From contig JAAXWG010000005.1 of NCBI GenBank assembly GCA_013350285.1, positions 1-64,000 on the forward strand: a stretch of 64,000 bases of DNA, in the 5' to 3' direction. Source of the stretch: Candidatus Altimarinota bacterium. GTDB lineage: Bacteria; Patescibacteriota; Gracilibacteria; BD1-5; UBA6164. The notes beneath the pieces were generated by a model. It was not told where the DNA came from. It worked only from the letters and a program-made list of their open reading frames with translations, and searched no databases. A program made the position numbers and the translations under genes. Within the stretch, counting starts at the first letter, position 1; the number at the start of each line of letters is the position of its first letter. Positions 34,103 to 45,113 of the stretch are shown here, piece after piece.

Positions 34103-35419
34103 TTATTTATTAATTAATTTACTGATATCATTATATGTTATAATTATACTAAAAGCAATTAATAGAACAAAAAATAATATATGAATAAATCATTCAATAT
34201 GAAGAGGAATTCACTTTTTTTTGCTAAATTTTTCACTTATCATATTGATACAAATAAATAAAAATCTTCCTCCATCAAGGGCAGGAATTGGAAGGAGATT
34301 AAAAACTCAAAGATTAATACTTATAAGAGCTCATAAAAGAAGAAAAAAAGAAAATCCAAGATTAAGACTTTGTCATACTATTTCTACTATTCCTACTGGA
34401 CCGCTGACACTTTGAAGAGCTTCTTCTCTTTGTTCTTTTTCTCAAGAAGAAATATTTTTTACCAAAACTCCGAGAGCTTGTAGTGTAAGAAGAGATTGAT
34501 TATAGGTTTCTTTTATTCCATATTGTATTGATTTTAAAAATCAATATTTATAGATAAAATTTTCATTTGGATGAATGTTTTCTCCCATATAAGATCAGAT
34601 TTTCCCATCTTTAGAAATATTTACTTTTAAAATTTCTTTTTTCTTATTCCTCAGTATTTCAAAACTTACTTCTTTTGAAGCGAAAGAAGTAAGAATATTT
34701 TTTACTTCATCAAAAGAATTTACATTTTTATCCTCTATAGCAAGAAGTATATCTCATTTTTTTATTCCTGCTTTTATAGCATTACTTTTTTCAACAGGAG
34801 CAAGAACAATTCAGTCTTCTTTTATAATTACTCATTCTTTTAGGGCTTGTTCAAAGCTTGGAATAAGTTTTATATCCAAATTTGTTTGTATGCTATCATT
34901 TATTCCTATTGGTTTTACTCAAAAGAAAAAAAGACAAGAAAAAATAATTATAGCAAATATAAAATTCATTCCTACTCATCACAAAATAATAAGAGCTTGT
35001 TGCCAATAAGGCTTATTACTGAGATTATCTTTATCTTTATTTTCTTTGAGTTGCCAAGCTATTTTTTGTTTTTCTTCTTTTTTTATTTTATTTCCATTTT
35101 TATCAAAAACTTCCTTTTTTTCTTTGATATATTTTTCAATTTCCTCTGAAGAGAGAAGTTTTTCTTTTTCATCATACAAGAAAAAAATATGATTTTGTTC
35201 TCATTTTAATCGTACAAATCATCCTAAGGGAATCCAATTAAGTGAAAAAAGAGTTCAAGTTTTGTCTGTAAAAAGTTTTTTTGCTCTTGGAGGAATTCCA
35301 AGTCAAAATTCTTCCACTTTTACTTTAAAAATACGAGCAAGTTTAAAGTGTCAAAATTCGTGAATAAATACAATACAAGAGAATAATACAATGGAAGCAA
35401 GAATTCAAAAAAATACCAT
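34103..35419 (-). CDS. rseP: Site-2 membrane zinc metalloprotease, RseP-like
   Basis: 438 residues. TM1 contains HEFGH (Gly is UGA), the zinc-binding active site; the second site is NLLPIPALDGGRFLF near the C-terminus, with the third Asp ligand. GGFVRLKGE follows TM1 (its Arg is CGA) and PYWQQALIILGGVGMNF precedes TM2. One PDZ domain (IKAGIKKGDILLAIEDKNV) and four membrane segments match RseP/RasP. About 50 charged residues are inserted between GFVRLKGE and PYWQQA. Acts in regulated intramembrane proteolysis; the substrate is unknown. Confidence 0.93.
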
Positions 35420-35487
35420 AGAAAGAATTTGATTATTATTATTTTAATAAAGCCATTGTAAGAACTTATAAAAAAATTCAAATTTTT

Positions 35488-35516
35488 TTGTATTTTATCT
35501 CTTTTTATACTATAAT
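35488..35516 (+). promoter_or_regulatory. Sigma-70-type promoter for the 1404-residue gene
   Basis: TTGTAT (35488-35493), 17-base spacer, TATAAT (35511-35516), 32 bases before the ATG at 35549. Spacing and hexamers are near consensus and it lies in the divergent gap with rseP. Confidence 0.65.
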
Positions 35517-35548
35517 AGATGAAATATTTATTATTTATTTATATTGTT

Positions 35549-38500
35549 ATGGCTGATACAAATAATGGTGGAAATGCACCAAAAGAATGAGAGGGCGAGA
35601 ACTTAGAAAGAGATTGAAAAAAAGATGATTCTTCTTTAAAACCAAAATTTCTAAAAGAGTTTGCAGAGGAGAAAAAATTATGAGAAAATAAAGAAAATTA
35701 TTGAGAATTTCTTAATAAACTTTTTTCAAATAATGTGAGTTTTGAAAATTTTAAAGCAGATTTATATAAATTTTCAAAAGGAAGGTGGATTTCATATGCT
35801 ACTGACGAAGAGAAAAATGAAAGAAAAAAATTTGATTGTAAAACAAATATGAATTTAAATGATTTAAGAAATCAGTTTAGATCTGACTATATGACCCTTA
35901 AACAAAATAGTGATAAGTTAGAAGAATTATTTTCAAAAGAATTTAATTTACTACCAGAAGAAAAAATTAAATTAAAGAAAATATTTAACACAATTTCGCA
36001 AAACGATTTCTATATTTATGCAAGAAGTTTTACAGAAAGAAAAAAACTTTTGGAAAAAAATGGTATTAGAGATACTGTTGAATTTAAAAATATGCCGAAA
36101 ATGTTTTTGAAATTAGTAGAAGAAAGTGATTTTAAAAAAAGACAAGATAATTTTTCTGAAGCAGATAAAATAATATTTAATAAATTTTTTAAAAAAATAG
36201 AATCTTGAGAAGTATCATTTGATAAGTTGGAAGAGGGAGATATATATGATTTTTTTATGAAAATTTTGAGACCTACAGAGAGGATAGAATTTTTAAAAGA
36301 ATTTTTCCCATATATATCATTTTGAGATTTAAAATGACTTGAAATTCTTGGTGATGAAAAGATTTTAAAGATAAAAAAAGGTATTTTAAGAGAATATTTT
36401 TCTCAAGTTGAAGGAAAGTGAACAATAAGTGATAATGAGTTAAATGAATTTTTAAGATGAAAATCATGGAATTTTTTTGATGATATTCTTATTTCTACAG
36501 AACAGATATTTACAAATGAAAATTTCTCAGAAGAAAAATTTCAGGAACTTTTGAGTGATTGAAAAGGAATAAGAGATAGTCAAGAAAATAAAGAAAAGTT
36601 TTTTAAACTTATAAAAAAATCTGAAATGTCAATTATTGATGATTATAATAATTTCATAAATTATACTTCTTCTTGATTGAAGTGAGATTTTTATAAAAAA
36701 TTAGCAGAACTTAAAAATGTTACTTGAGCAGAAAATTTTAAAGATAAATGAGTTATTGTTTTTACTTATCCTTCTTCTGATAAAGAAAAAAGAGAAAGAT
36801 GAGAAAAAGAAGTTCGTTATCTTGAGATAGGGAAAATAGATGAAAAAAATGAATGATGAGGGGCTTATATGATAGATAGATGATTAAATAAATATAATCC
36901 AAAGAAAGATATAATTCCTTGATTTTTCTCTTTTCCTCAACTTTATGATTTTTTAAAAGATTGAAATAAAGAACAATGAATAAGTGATATAGAAGTTAAA
37001 ATTTTATCTTGAGATAGTTTTCAGGAAGATCTTAATGCTTGAAAAATTGAAATAGATACAAGTCTTGAAAATTTTAAAGATGAAATAGATGTGGCTCAAA
37101 ATGTAGGAAAATATAAAGATGAAATAGAAAGACTGAAAGAGGAGGAATGAAAAACAGAAGAAGATAGTGAAATTAAAGATTTGAGAGAAAAAATTACACA
37201 AGAAAGAAAAAGTTTACATGGTAACATTGAAGCACTAAAAGATAAACTTGATGAAGTAGATGAAGCTGGGAAAAATTTTGGTTTGGAAGAAGGAACAACT
37301 TTTACACTAGATGGGGGAAAGGGGATATTTACTATAAAAAAAATTGCTTATGATCATATTACAGTTTCTTCTCCATTTTGAGAGGAATGTCCTAAATTAA
37401 TTGAATTTTTTCAGGTTTTTGAAAAAAGATGATGAAAAAGAGTTTCAAAAGCAAAAAAAGCTGAAGATGTAATACAAGAAATGTCTGAACAAAAAGATAT
37501 TTGAGATTCTTGGAAAGAGATTAAGTTTGAGAATAATAAGTTTATTTTAAAGGGAAAAGATAAGAATAAAAAGGATAAAGATTATGAATGTAATATATTT
37601 ATTTCTCCAGGGAAAGATTCTAGTGATGATGGAAGAGATTTTATAAAAATTCATTCTATCAATGGAGATAGGGTAAGTGTAAGTTTTTGAGAAAGAAAAG
37701 TAGAAAAAAAAGAGAAAAAAAATAAAAAGACAGAGGAAGTAGAAAAAATAACTGAAAATACAATAGACTCTATTAGTCCAACAAAATATGAGCTTAGTAT
37801 GGGGCAATTAACAGCACTTTTAAAGCAAAAGGAAATGAAGCCTGATTCATATGAAATGAATGAAGAAAAAAGAAAACAAAAAGATGAAGTAGAAGAGGTA
37901 AAAGGGATGAAAGGTAGTTGGACTTCAAGATATATGCAAGGTTTTTCTTTTGATAATATTATAAAAGGAGCAACCCTTTGATGGAAGGGATATACAGAAC
38001 GGTTGGAAAAATGATCAGAAGAAAAAGCAGCAATGTTTGCAAATAATACACTTGGAAAAATATGATTTCTTCCAAGTGAATTAAGAACTACTTTTCAATC
38101 AAAAGTAGAATCAGAGCAAAAGAAAAGAATGGAAGAATATATAAGTCAGCTTGATACACTTGATTCAAAAGATGCAACATTGCTTATAAAGGAACGGTTA
38201 CTTAATAAAGATGTTCCTCAATATAAATTAGAAGCAGGACTTGTTTTTTTAATGCAAAAATATTGAGTGCTTTATGCTAAAAAACATTTACAAGAATATC
38301 AGGGAACTTTTCTTTGGTATAAAGCTCTTGGTGGAGAAGTGTGAGATGATCTCTACAATGAAGTAAAGGCTGAGTTAGAAGGAAGAGGAGAATGTTTTGT
38401 AGAAGAACATCTTGTCTATGTACTTTTGGTAAAACAATGTTGACCAAATGGTTATAATGGAATAAAAAGAAGATCAAAACTTCATAAACACTTTAAAAGG

Positions 38501-39763
38501 ATTAGAGCTGAATGAAAGGAAAAGGAAATGAAAGATTGATATAAAGATTGATGAGATGAAAGAACTATGACAGGAAGATTAAAAGGCTTTTATAGTGAAC
38601 TAAAAAATGGAAATACTCCAAATGCTCTTGGTTGGGCAGAAAAAGTTATGGAAAAATGATCTCCTTGAATGAAAGATATTAGTGAACCTGCTTTTATAAT
38701 TGCTTTTTCATGAGTTGCTTATGATATGGATAATGTTGTTCTTCGTGATCATTGTAAAAAATTTCTAGAAAAAGGGCATATTGTTCCTATGTGGAAATTT
38801 TTAACCTTAAAAAAAGATATAGATTTATTGAATGATTCTATATTAGCAGTATCAAAAAGAATAGAACAATTGGAGCCAAAATATAACTGAATTGCAAACA
38901 GAGCTCAAAAAATTTTTGATAATTTACATAAAAGAACATGAGATAAGGCGGGTATAAATGCTAGAGTTTCTGAAACACAAAGCTTTTATAAAGATTATGG
39001 TGAAGTAATAATAAGAGCGATGTATAATCTCAATGATGGAAGAACTGATAAAGATAGCCGTTTTAATAAAATGCTAGAAGTAGAAAGTAAAGCAGGATAT
39101 CACCTTGATTGACAATATCATAAAGAAGGAAATAAAAAATTTGCAGAATATTATAAAAAAATGAATCATCTTTGTGAGGATGAAATTGAATATAATAAGG
39201 AACACCTTAGAAATGATACTTTAAAACATAGATGAATTTCATGAACGAATGCGAAAGAATCAGCTTTTCAATCTTTATGAGCGATAAGTTGAGGAGGATG
39301 GAAGAATAAAGTTGTCTGAACATTACATTGGGAAGAACTCAGAAATGAACTTATTGCTACTATGAGAAGAGATTATGGTCCAATAAGTGAAGAAGCTAAA
39401 AAATCTATAAGAAAAGATAATATTAAACATATTTTAAAACCAATTATTTATGCATCTATAATATCAAATCCTTGAGTTCCAGATGTTATAAGAATGGCAT
39501 TTGAAGATTATATGCCTGAATTATCTAAATGGGGAATTGATTATAAAAAAGATATACAGGGAAAATTTTCATATGATGACTTTGATAAAGATGAAAGTCC
39601 AGAAGTAAAAGATTATTTGGAAAGATTAGCAGATAGTTTCTATGAGAATATTCCAAAATGAAGATCTTGAGAAAAAAAATGAGCTAGTGATAGTAGTTCA
39701 CTTGATACAATTATTATTTGACCAACAAAAGATTCAGTAGATAAGGCAACTTGAAAAAAATAA
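35549..39763 (+). CDS. Large charged protein of unknown function
   Basis: 1404 residues, no signal peptide or membrane segment seen. Very rich in Lys and Glu. N-terminal ~480 residues look helical; around 490-560 a coiled-coil-like stretch includes GKYKDEIERLKEEEGKTEED; two small beta-rich modules follow (near EEGTTFTLDGGKGIFTIKKI and FIKIHSINGDRVSVSFG). The second half (from about MSMGQLTALLKQKE onward) is again helical, with segments such as LGWAEKVMEKGSPGMKDISE. No nucleotide-binding or catalytic motif recognised. It has its own promoter and a strong terminator, so it is a single-gene unit. It could be a scaffold protein, but that is a guess. Confidence 0.8.
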
Positions 39764-39783
39764 AATTTTACTTTTAAAAAGAT

Positions 39784-39823
39784 AAAAAAACCATAGACAA
39801 AATATTTTGTCTATGGTTTTTTT
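39784..39823. terminator. Strong bidirectional terminator
   Basis: AAAAAACCATAGACAAAAT and ATTTTGTCTATGGTTTTTT form a near-perfect ~19-bp stem with A and T tracts on both sides. It lies between the convergent large gene (plus) and pseudopilin gene (minus). Confidence 0.9.
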
Positions 39824-39840
39824 ATGTAATATAATACCCC

Positions 39841-40476
39841 TTAATCCTCTCCTTCCCAATTTGAAAGAAGAAGATCAAGACGGATTTCATAAGGTTCAGA
39901 TGAGCTTGAATCTCCCCATCGTACAATAGATGCAATATTCATTTTTTCATCGTTTGATGTAGGAGTCATATCTCCGTCAGTATCTTCATAGTTTATCAAT
40001 ATTTCTCTTGTGAAAAGAGGAGCAAAATTTGTTCCTCAGCTTTGAGTATAAAGTCCATCTCAATCAAAATTTACTCTAAAATCGTTTCTATAATTACTAT
40101 CTCTATATCCTGTTCATGAGCTTATTTCTTCTTGAAGTTTCCATCTATTATCAATATCTTTGTATACAACAAAGCTTGTATTATTTTGAATATCTGTTCC
40201 TGTTCCTGTATTACTAATACAATTGACATCATAATTGAGGGTATTCCAACAATTTTCCAAATCGGCACTAAAAAGAAGGGTATTTGTATTTCTTATATTC
40301 GTCAAAGCCTCAACTCATTCTCTTGCTATTTGAATAGCTACTATACGATTTCAGGTACTTACTGAAAGTGCTTTTGATCGTGAAAAAATATCATACATTC
40401 CTACTATTCCCATTACAACAATAAGCATAATGACAAGGGCTTCTACAATACTTGTTGCTTTTATATTTTTTTTCAT
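39841..40476 (-). CDS. Type IV pseudopilin-like protein
   Basis: 211 residues. N-terminus MKKNIKATSIVEALVIMLIV followed by more hydrophobic residues: a short basic leader, then a helix with Glu at +5 if cleavage follows the Ala, as in the pilin-like protein at 2026. The rest is a small globular domain with NCWNTLNYDVNCI (two Cys that may pair). Probably a minor pilin or secretion pseudopilin (PilV/GspI-like), processed by a prepilin peptidase not in this window. Single gene with the divergent rlmN upstream. Confidence 0.78.
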
Positions 40477-40620
40477 ATTTTATATTGTTTAAGGAAAATT
40501 TTTCATTAGCTTTCTTAAAAAAAAGGCTTCTTTGATAATTGTATTAATTTTATAAAATATTCAAAAATAATTTCTTTCTTTTCTTTTTTATTTCTATATA
40601 CTTTCAAAAAAATTATCATT

Positions 40621-40626
40621 TATAAT
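40621..40626 (+). promoter_or_regulatory. Candidate -10 box of rlmN
   Basis: TATAAT ends 8 bases before the rlmN ATG at 40635, so the transcript would have almost no leader. No good -35 is visible; treat as tentative. Confidence 0.3.
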
Positions 40627-40634
40627 TTAAAAAT

Positions 40635-41684
40635 ATGTTTTCCATACACGATGAAGAAGCAATAAAAAAATTTTTTTCTTGACAAAAAATCCCACTTTTT
40701 CGCTATGCACAAATAGAAAATGCTCTCTATAAAAACTTTGTTTTTGATTTTGAAGCGATGCAAACAATTCCAAAAACTCTACGAGAGCAACTCATAGAAA
40801 ATTTTTTCTTTTTTTCGCTTACTTGTTATGAAAAAATAAGCTCTGAAAATGGGCAAACAACAAAAATTCTTTTTAAGACAAGTGATGGATTTTTTGTAGA
40901 AAGTGTGATTATGAGGCATTTAACAGGAAGAAATACTTTGTGTATTTCTTGTCAAGCAGGTTGTGCTATGGGTTGTAGTTTTTGTGCAACGGGAAAACTC
41001 GGACTTCAAAGAAATCTTACATTTTATGAAATAGTGGAACAAGTAATGTTTGCTGCAAAACTGCTCAATGAAGAAGGAGTAATTTTGAGAAATGTCGTCT
41101 ATATGGGTATGGGAGAGCCTTTTTTGAATTATGAAAATGTAAAAAAATCTATTCAAATTATTTGTGAGCAAAAAAAACTCAATCTTGCAAATAGGAGAGT
41201 AACGGTTTCAAGTTGTGGAATTATTCCATGAATACAAGCATTTATGAATGATTTTTCTCAAACTTCTCTCGCTATCAGTCTCCATGCTCCCAATGATGAA
41301 GTGAGAAATATGATGATGTCAGTCAATAAAAAATATCCTCTCGCAGATTTGATGCAGACACTTCTTGAATATGAAAAAAAGACAAATAAAAGAATTTTTT
41401 ATGAATATATTATGATTCAGTGAGTCAATGATTCTCTTGCTTTAGCAACTGAACTTGCTCAACTTCTTGAATGAAGGCTTGCTCATGTAAATTTTATTCC
41501 GTATAATTCCTGAGAGGGAAGAGGTGGAACCTATAAAGCTCCTTCAAGGATTATTATTGAAAATTTTCAAAGAACACTCGAAAAATATGGGATTCCTTCA
41601 ACGATTCGTGCCACGATGGGAGATGATATAGATGCCGCTTGTTGACAGCTTGCAAGGAAGAAAGGAGAAGAGGAGAAGGAATAA
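40635..41684 (+). CDS. rlmN: 23S rRNA/tRNA (adenine-C2)-methyltransferase RlmN
   Basis: 349 residues, usual length. Radical-SAM enzyme methylating C2 of A2503 in 23S rRNA and A37 in some tRNAs. The iron-sulfur site CAMGCSFC sits at residues about 110-117 (CxxxCxxC). Before it is RNTLCISCQAGC; after it VVYMGMGEPFLNYENV, TVSSCGIIPGI and SLHAPNDEVRN; the C-terminal Cys is in DIDAACGQL. IQGVNDS and FIPYNSGEG are also in place. Upstream is a divergent pseudopilin. Confidence 0.95.
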
Positions 41685-41741
41685 AAGTTTTTTATTCTTT
41701 TAAATACTACTTCTATAAGTAGGATTTTGTTTATTGTAATA

Positions 41742-41764
41742 GATTTCTGCATTCGCAGAAATGA
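41742..41764. repeat. Hairpin repeat GATTTCTGC/GCAGAAATGAC
   Basis: ATTTCTGC (41743-41750), loop ATTC, GCAGAAAT (41755-41762), perfect 8-bp stem. Its outer ends GATTTCT and GAAATGAC match the element at 25756-25794. It occupies the 224-base gap between rlmN and secD, where nothing else is evident. It could also end rlmN transcripts. Confidence 0.55.
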
Positions 41765-41908
41765 CAAAAAATTAGTTTTTCAGAGTTTCCTTAACTTTTA
41801 TTTTTTCCATTTAAAAAATATAAAGAAATAGTATTTACTTTTTTTCTTTTTACTTTTTGAAAAAAATTATTACATTTAATGAAATTTTAATTTTATTTTA
41901 ATAGATTT

Positions 41909-43612
41909 ATGAGCAAAAAAAGTAATTTGTTTTGGAAATTTCTTTCCATAGTCGTTTTAGGAATTATCCTTTGATTGTATGCATTTCCTTGGAATTTGTA
42001 CAATATTAATATTCCTTATCTTTCTTCTGAATACAAACTGGGACTTGATCTACAATGAGGAGTAGAGCTTGATTATAAAGTAGATTTAGATGAAGTAAAA
42101 AAAGAGCAAGATTATGATAAAACAAAAGAAGATTCTATCATAGAAGGATTAAAATCTATTATAGACAAAAGAATTCAAGTATTAAATATCAATGATTCTC
42201 AAATTACTTCTGCAACTTATGGAAATGAAAAACACATTATTGTGCAAATTCCTTTGAAGGGAACAAATTCTACTGAAAACAAAGAAAATATAAAAAGAGC
42301 AAAAGAGGCAATAGGAAGAGTCGTAAAAATAGAATTTAAAGAAAAAAGAGATAAAATCACAGAAGAAGATATACAAGCAAGAGCAACTCTTGCAAATGAG
42401 GCTCTAAAAGAAATCAAAAACTCGTCATTTTCTCTTGCATCAAATAAATTTAAAGATAATTATGAAAATGTAGATACAGGAACTCTTACTTGAACACTTA
42501 GCGAATTAAAGTCTTATTTTTCTCTTCCACAAGAATTTAAAAAAGAAGGACTTGTAGACAAGGTGCTTACTTGAACAGGAAAAGAAACTATTAGTTTTGA
42601 AAATGGAACATTACAACAAAGCTCAAGTGGGATAGGATATTGGGTAACAAAAGTTAATACTATTAGCAAAGCAACTTGAACAGGAAGTGATATATATGAT
42701 ATAGATTATATTTTTATTACACAAAAACCATCAGATTGGAAACCAGCTCAGGATAAAAAAGGAAGAATACTCAATGATAAATATTTTGTAAAATCATCAG
42801 TGCAATTTAATCAAGCATTTCAACCTATGGTAGAACTTACCTTTAATGATGAATGAGCAGAAATTTTTGGAGAGCTTACTCGTAGATTGACAGGAAAACA
42901 ACTTGCTATTTTTGTTGGAGGACAACTTCTTACTGCTCCAAATGTAAATGAAGCTATTTTGACAGGAAAGGCAGTTATTACAGGAGAATATAGTCCTGAA
43001 GAAGCTCGTATGTTATCACAAAATATAAACACTTGAGTTGTTCCTGCTCCTATCTATCTTACTTCAGAAAGAAGTATAGATTCAAGACTTTGAATAGATT
43101 CTCTTTCTAAACTTATTGTTTCTGGACTTATAGGTTTTGCTATCATAGCACTCTTTCTTATGCTTGTTTATAGAGCTTCTTGAGTTGTTGCCTCTATTTC
43201 TCTTCTTTTATATATTCTTATGGTTCTTGCTGTTGTAAAATTCTTTGGAATTATTCTTACTCTTGCTTCTATTGCAGGTCTTATTCTTTCTGTTGGTATG
43301 GCGATAGATGCAAATATTTTGATATTTGAAAGAATAAAAGATGAACTCAAGGAAGGGGAAAAAATGGATAATGCTTTGAAGCTTGGTTTTGAACAATCAT
43401 TTAGTGCTATATGGGATAGTAATCTTACAGGATTAATAGTTGCTCTTATTTTATTTATTTTTGGTATCAATCTTATTAAAGGATTTTGACTTATGCTTGC
43501 TATTTGAATTGTAATGAGTCTTATAGTTTTCTATTATATTAGTAGAGTGTTTGTATTTTTACTTGCAAAAATTGATATGAAGCAAAAAAACTTTATTGGA
43601 TTGAAAAAATAA
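41909..43612 (+). CDS. secD: Protein translocase subunit SecD
   Basis: 567 residues. One N-terminal membrane helix, then YKLGLDLQGGVELDY (the LGLDLxGG signature), a periplasmic region with VELTFNDEGAEIFGELTRRLTGKQLAIFVGGQLLTAP, AVITGEYSPEEARMLSQNI, and five more helices containing LTLASIAGLILSVGMAIDAN and ILIFERIKDELKEG. Uses the proton gradient to pull secreted proteins out of SecYEG. SecF, usually next door or fused, is absent here: the next gene is a peroxiredoxin. Confidence 0.95.
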
Positions 43613-43616
43613 TTTT

Positions 43617-44078
43617 ATGAAAATAAATACAAATCAAAAAGTTATTTTTGTCTCTGGTGAAACAGAAGAAATAAAAAAATTGTGAGATATTTTTTCCTTA
43701 TATGAAAAAACTCTTCTTTATTTTTACCCAAAAGATAATACTTCTGGTTGTAGTTTGGAAGCTTCTGATTTTAGCAAATTTCTCAAAAATTTTCAAAATT
43801 TATCTATAAATATTGTGGGAGTTTCAAAAGATGGAGTAAAATCTCACAAAAAATTTATTCAAAATTATAATCTCAATATTTCTCTTATTAGTGATGAAAG
43901 TTTAAATCTCCATAAAGAGTTTGGAGTTCTTTGAGAAAAAAAATTGTATGGAAAAAGCTATATAGGAACAATACGAAGCACTTTTCTTCTTGATAGAGAA
44001 GGGAATATCTTGAAAGAATGGAGAAATATTCAAGCAAAAGGACATAGTGAAAAATTATTGGAAGAATTACAAAAATAA
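43617..44078 (+). CDS. Peroxiredoxin of the Bcp/PrxQ type
   Basis: 153 residues, usual length for thioredoxin-fold peroxidases that reduce hydroperoxides. LLYFYPKDNTSGCSLEASDF carries the peroxidatic Cys. The resolving Cys found five residues later in most Bcp proteins is replaced by Ser, so this enzyme is probably 1-Cys or resolved by another thiol. NIVGVSKDGVKSHKKFIQNY and STFLLDREGNILKEWRNI complete the fold. Its start follows secD by 4 bases, suggesting co-transcription. Confidence 0.87.
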
Positions 44079-44138
44079 TTTTATTTTTCAAAAAAATAGT
44101 CTATAGTGTAAAAGTTTTATTTTTATAACTTTTTTCAT

Positions 44139-44570
44139 ATGGCAAAAAGTGGAGTTTTTTCAAAAGTTATAGTCAAAAGAATGGCTATTTCTCTTTTTCT
44201 TGGAGTATTATTTTGACTTCTTTGTGCTTATCTTGCATCATCTTGAGCAGGAGAAAATTATTGGGGAGGAGCAATAATGTGGAACATTATTTTCAATAGG
44301 ATATTGATAGGATTTGTGGTAGCTATCCTTGGTCTTATTACGATTCATCCTCTTTTTTGATTTAGAATGTATCCATTTTTGAGATGAGCAGTCGCTTGAG
44401 CAATTATAAGTATAGATATATCTTTTTGAGCTTTTATTATGCAAATGCAAAATGCTTCTAGTATAGCAATAATGACTATTATTGCTTGAGCAATTTATGG
44501 GATGATTATAGATATTGTTGCTACAAAATGTGCTTGAGAAGGAGAAGAGGCTTTTAAGAGTATAAAGTAA
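44139..44570 (+). CDS. Small four-helix membrane protein
   Basis: 143 residues. Hydrophobic stretches at about 14-35, 50-70, 80-105 and 110-130, rich in Gly and Ala (several as UGA), with a polar C-terminus EGEEAFKSIK. No catalytic motif seen. Homology not recognised beyond a general resemblance to small integral-membrane proteins. Located after the peroxiredoxin with a 60-base gap. Confidence 0.7.
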
Positions 44571-44596
44571 AAAAAAGAAAGAGAAATATAAGATAT

Positions 44597-44625
44597 TTGC
44601 AACGAAAAAATATATATGCTAAAAT
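44597..44625 (+). promoter_or_regulatory. Promoter with extended -10 for the PH-domain gene
   Basis: TTGCAA (44597-44602), 17 bases, TAAAAT (44620-44625) preceded by TGC, an extended -10. It is 33 bases before the ATG at 44659. Confidence 0.6.
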
Positions 44626-44658
44626 ATATTTACTTTGTAATTTCTAACTTTAATATTT

Positions 44659-45108
44659 ATGGGATATGTAGAGAGTAATTTATTAGATAATGAAAATATT
44701 ATATATAAGGGAAAAATTCATGATTTTTATACTTTTGTTATGTTAATGGGAATAATTTTTTGATTACTTTTATTTATTGTCTGAGTTTTTTCTAAAACTC
44801 CCATATGGGCATTATGACTTTCTATGATAGTAGTTTTTTTATATAAATTATTTTTCTTTTTAACTATAGAAATCGCTTTGACTAATAAAAGAATACTATA
44901 CAAGACTGGTATTATTGCAAGATCAGTTTTTGAATTACAATTAAATAAAGTAGAAAGTGCAAGATTAGATCAGACTATATTTGAAAGAATTATTTGAGCT
45001 TGAACACTAGTGATTAGTTGAACATGATGACATAGTAAACCTATAGAAAATTTATCAAAACCACTAGATATTAGGACTCTTATTTATCAACAAATTGAAG
45101 CTAATTAG
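44659..45108 (+). CDS. Membrane protein with bacterial PH-like domain (DUF304/bPH2)
   Basis: 149 residues. Two membrane helices near residues 22-60, then IEIALTNKRILYKTGIIARSVFELQLNKVES, the typical bPH2/YdbS-like core (TNKRILYKTG then the L-x-K-V-E strand), finishing with KPLDIRTLIYQQIE. Family members are often involved in membrane or cell-envelope functions; a precise role is unknown. Convergent with the DUF4153-like gene, only 5 bases between stops and no visible terminator. Confidence 0.82.
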
Positions 45109-45113
45109 TTTTT

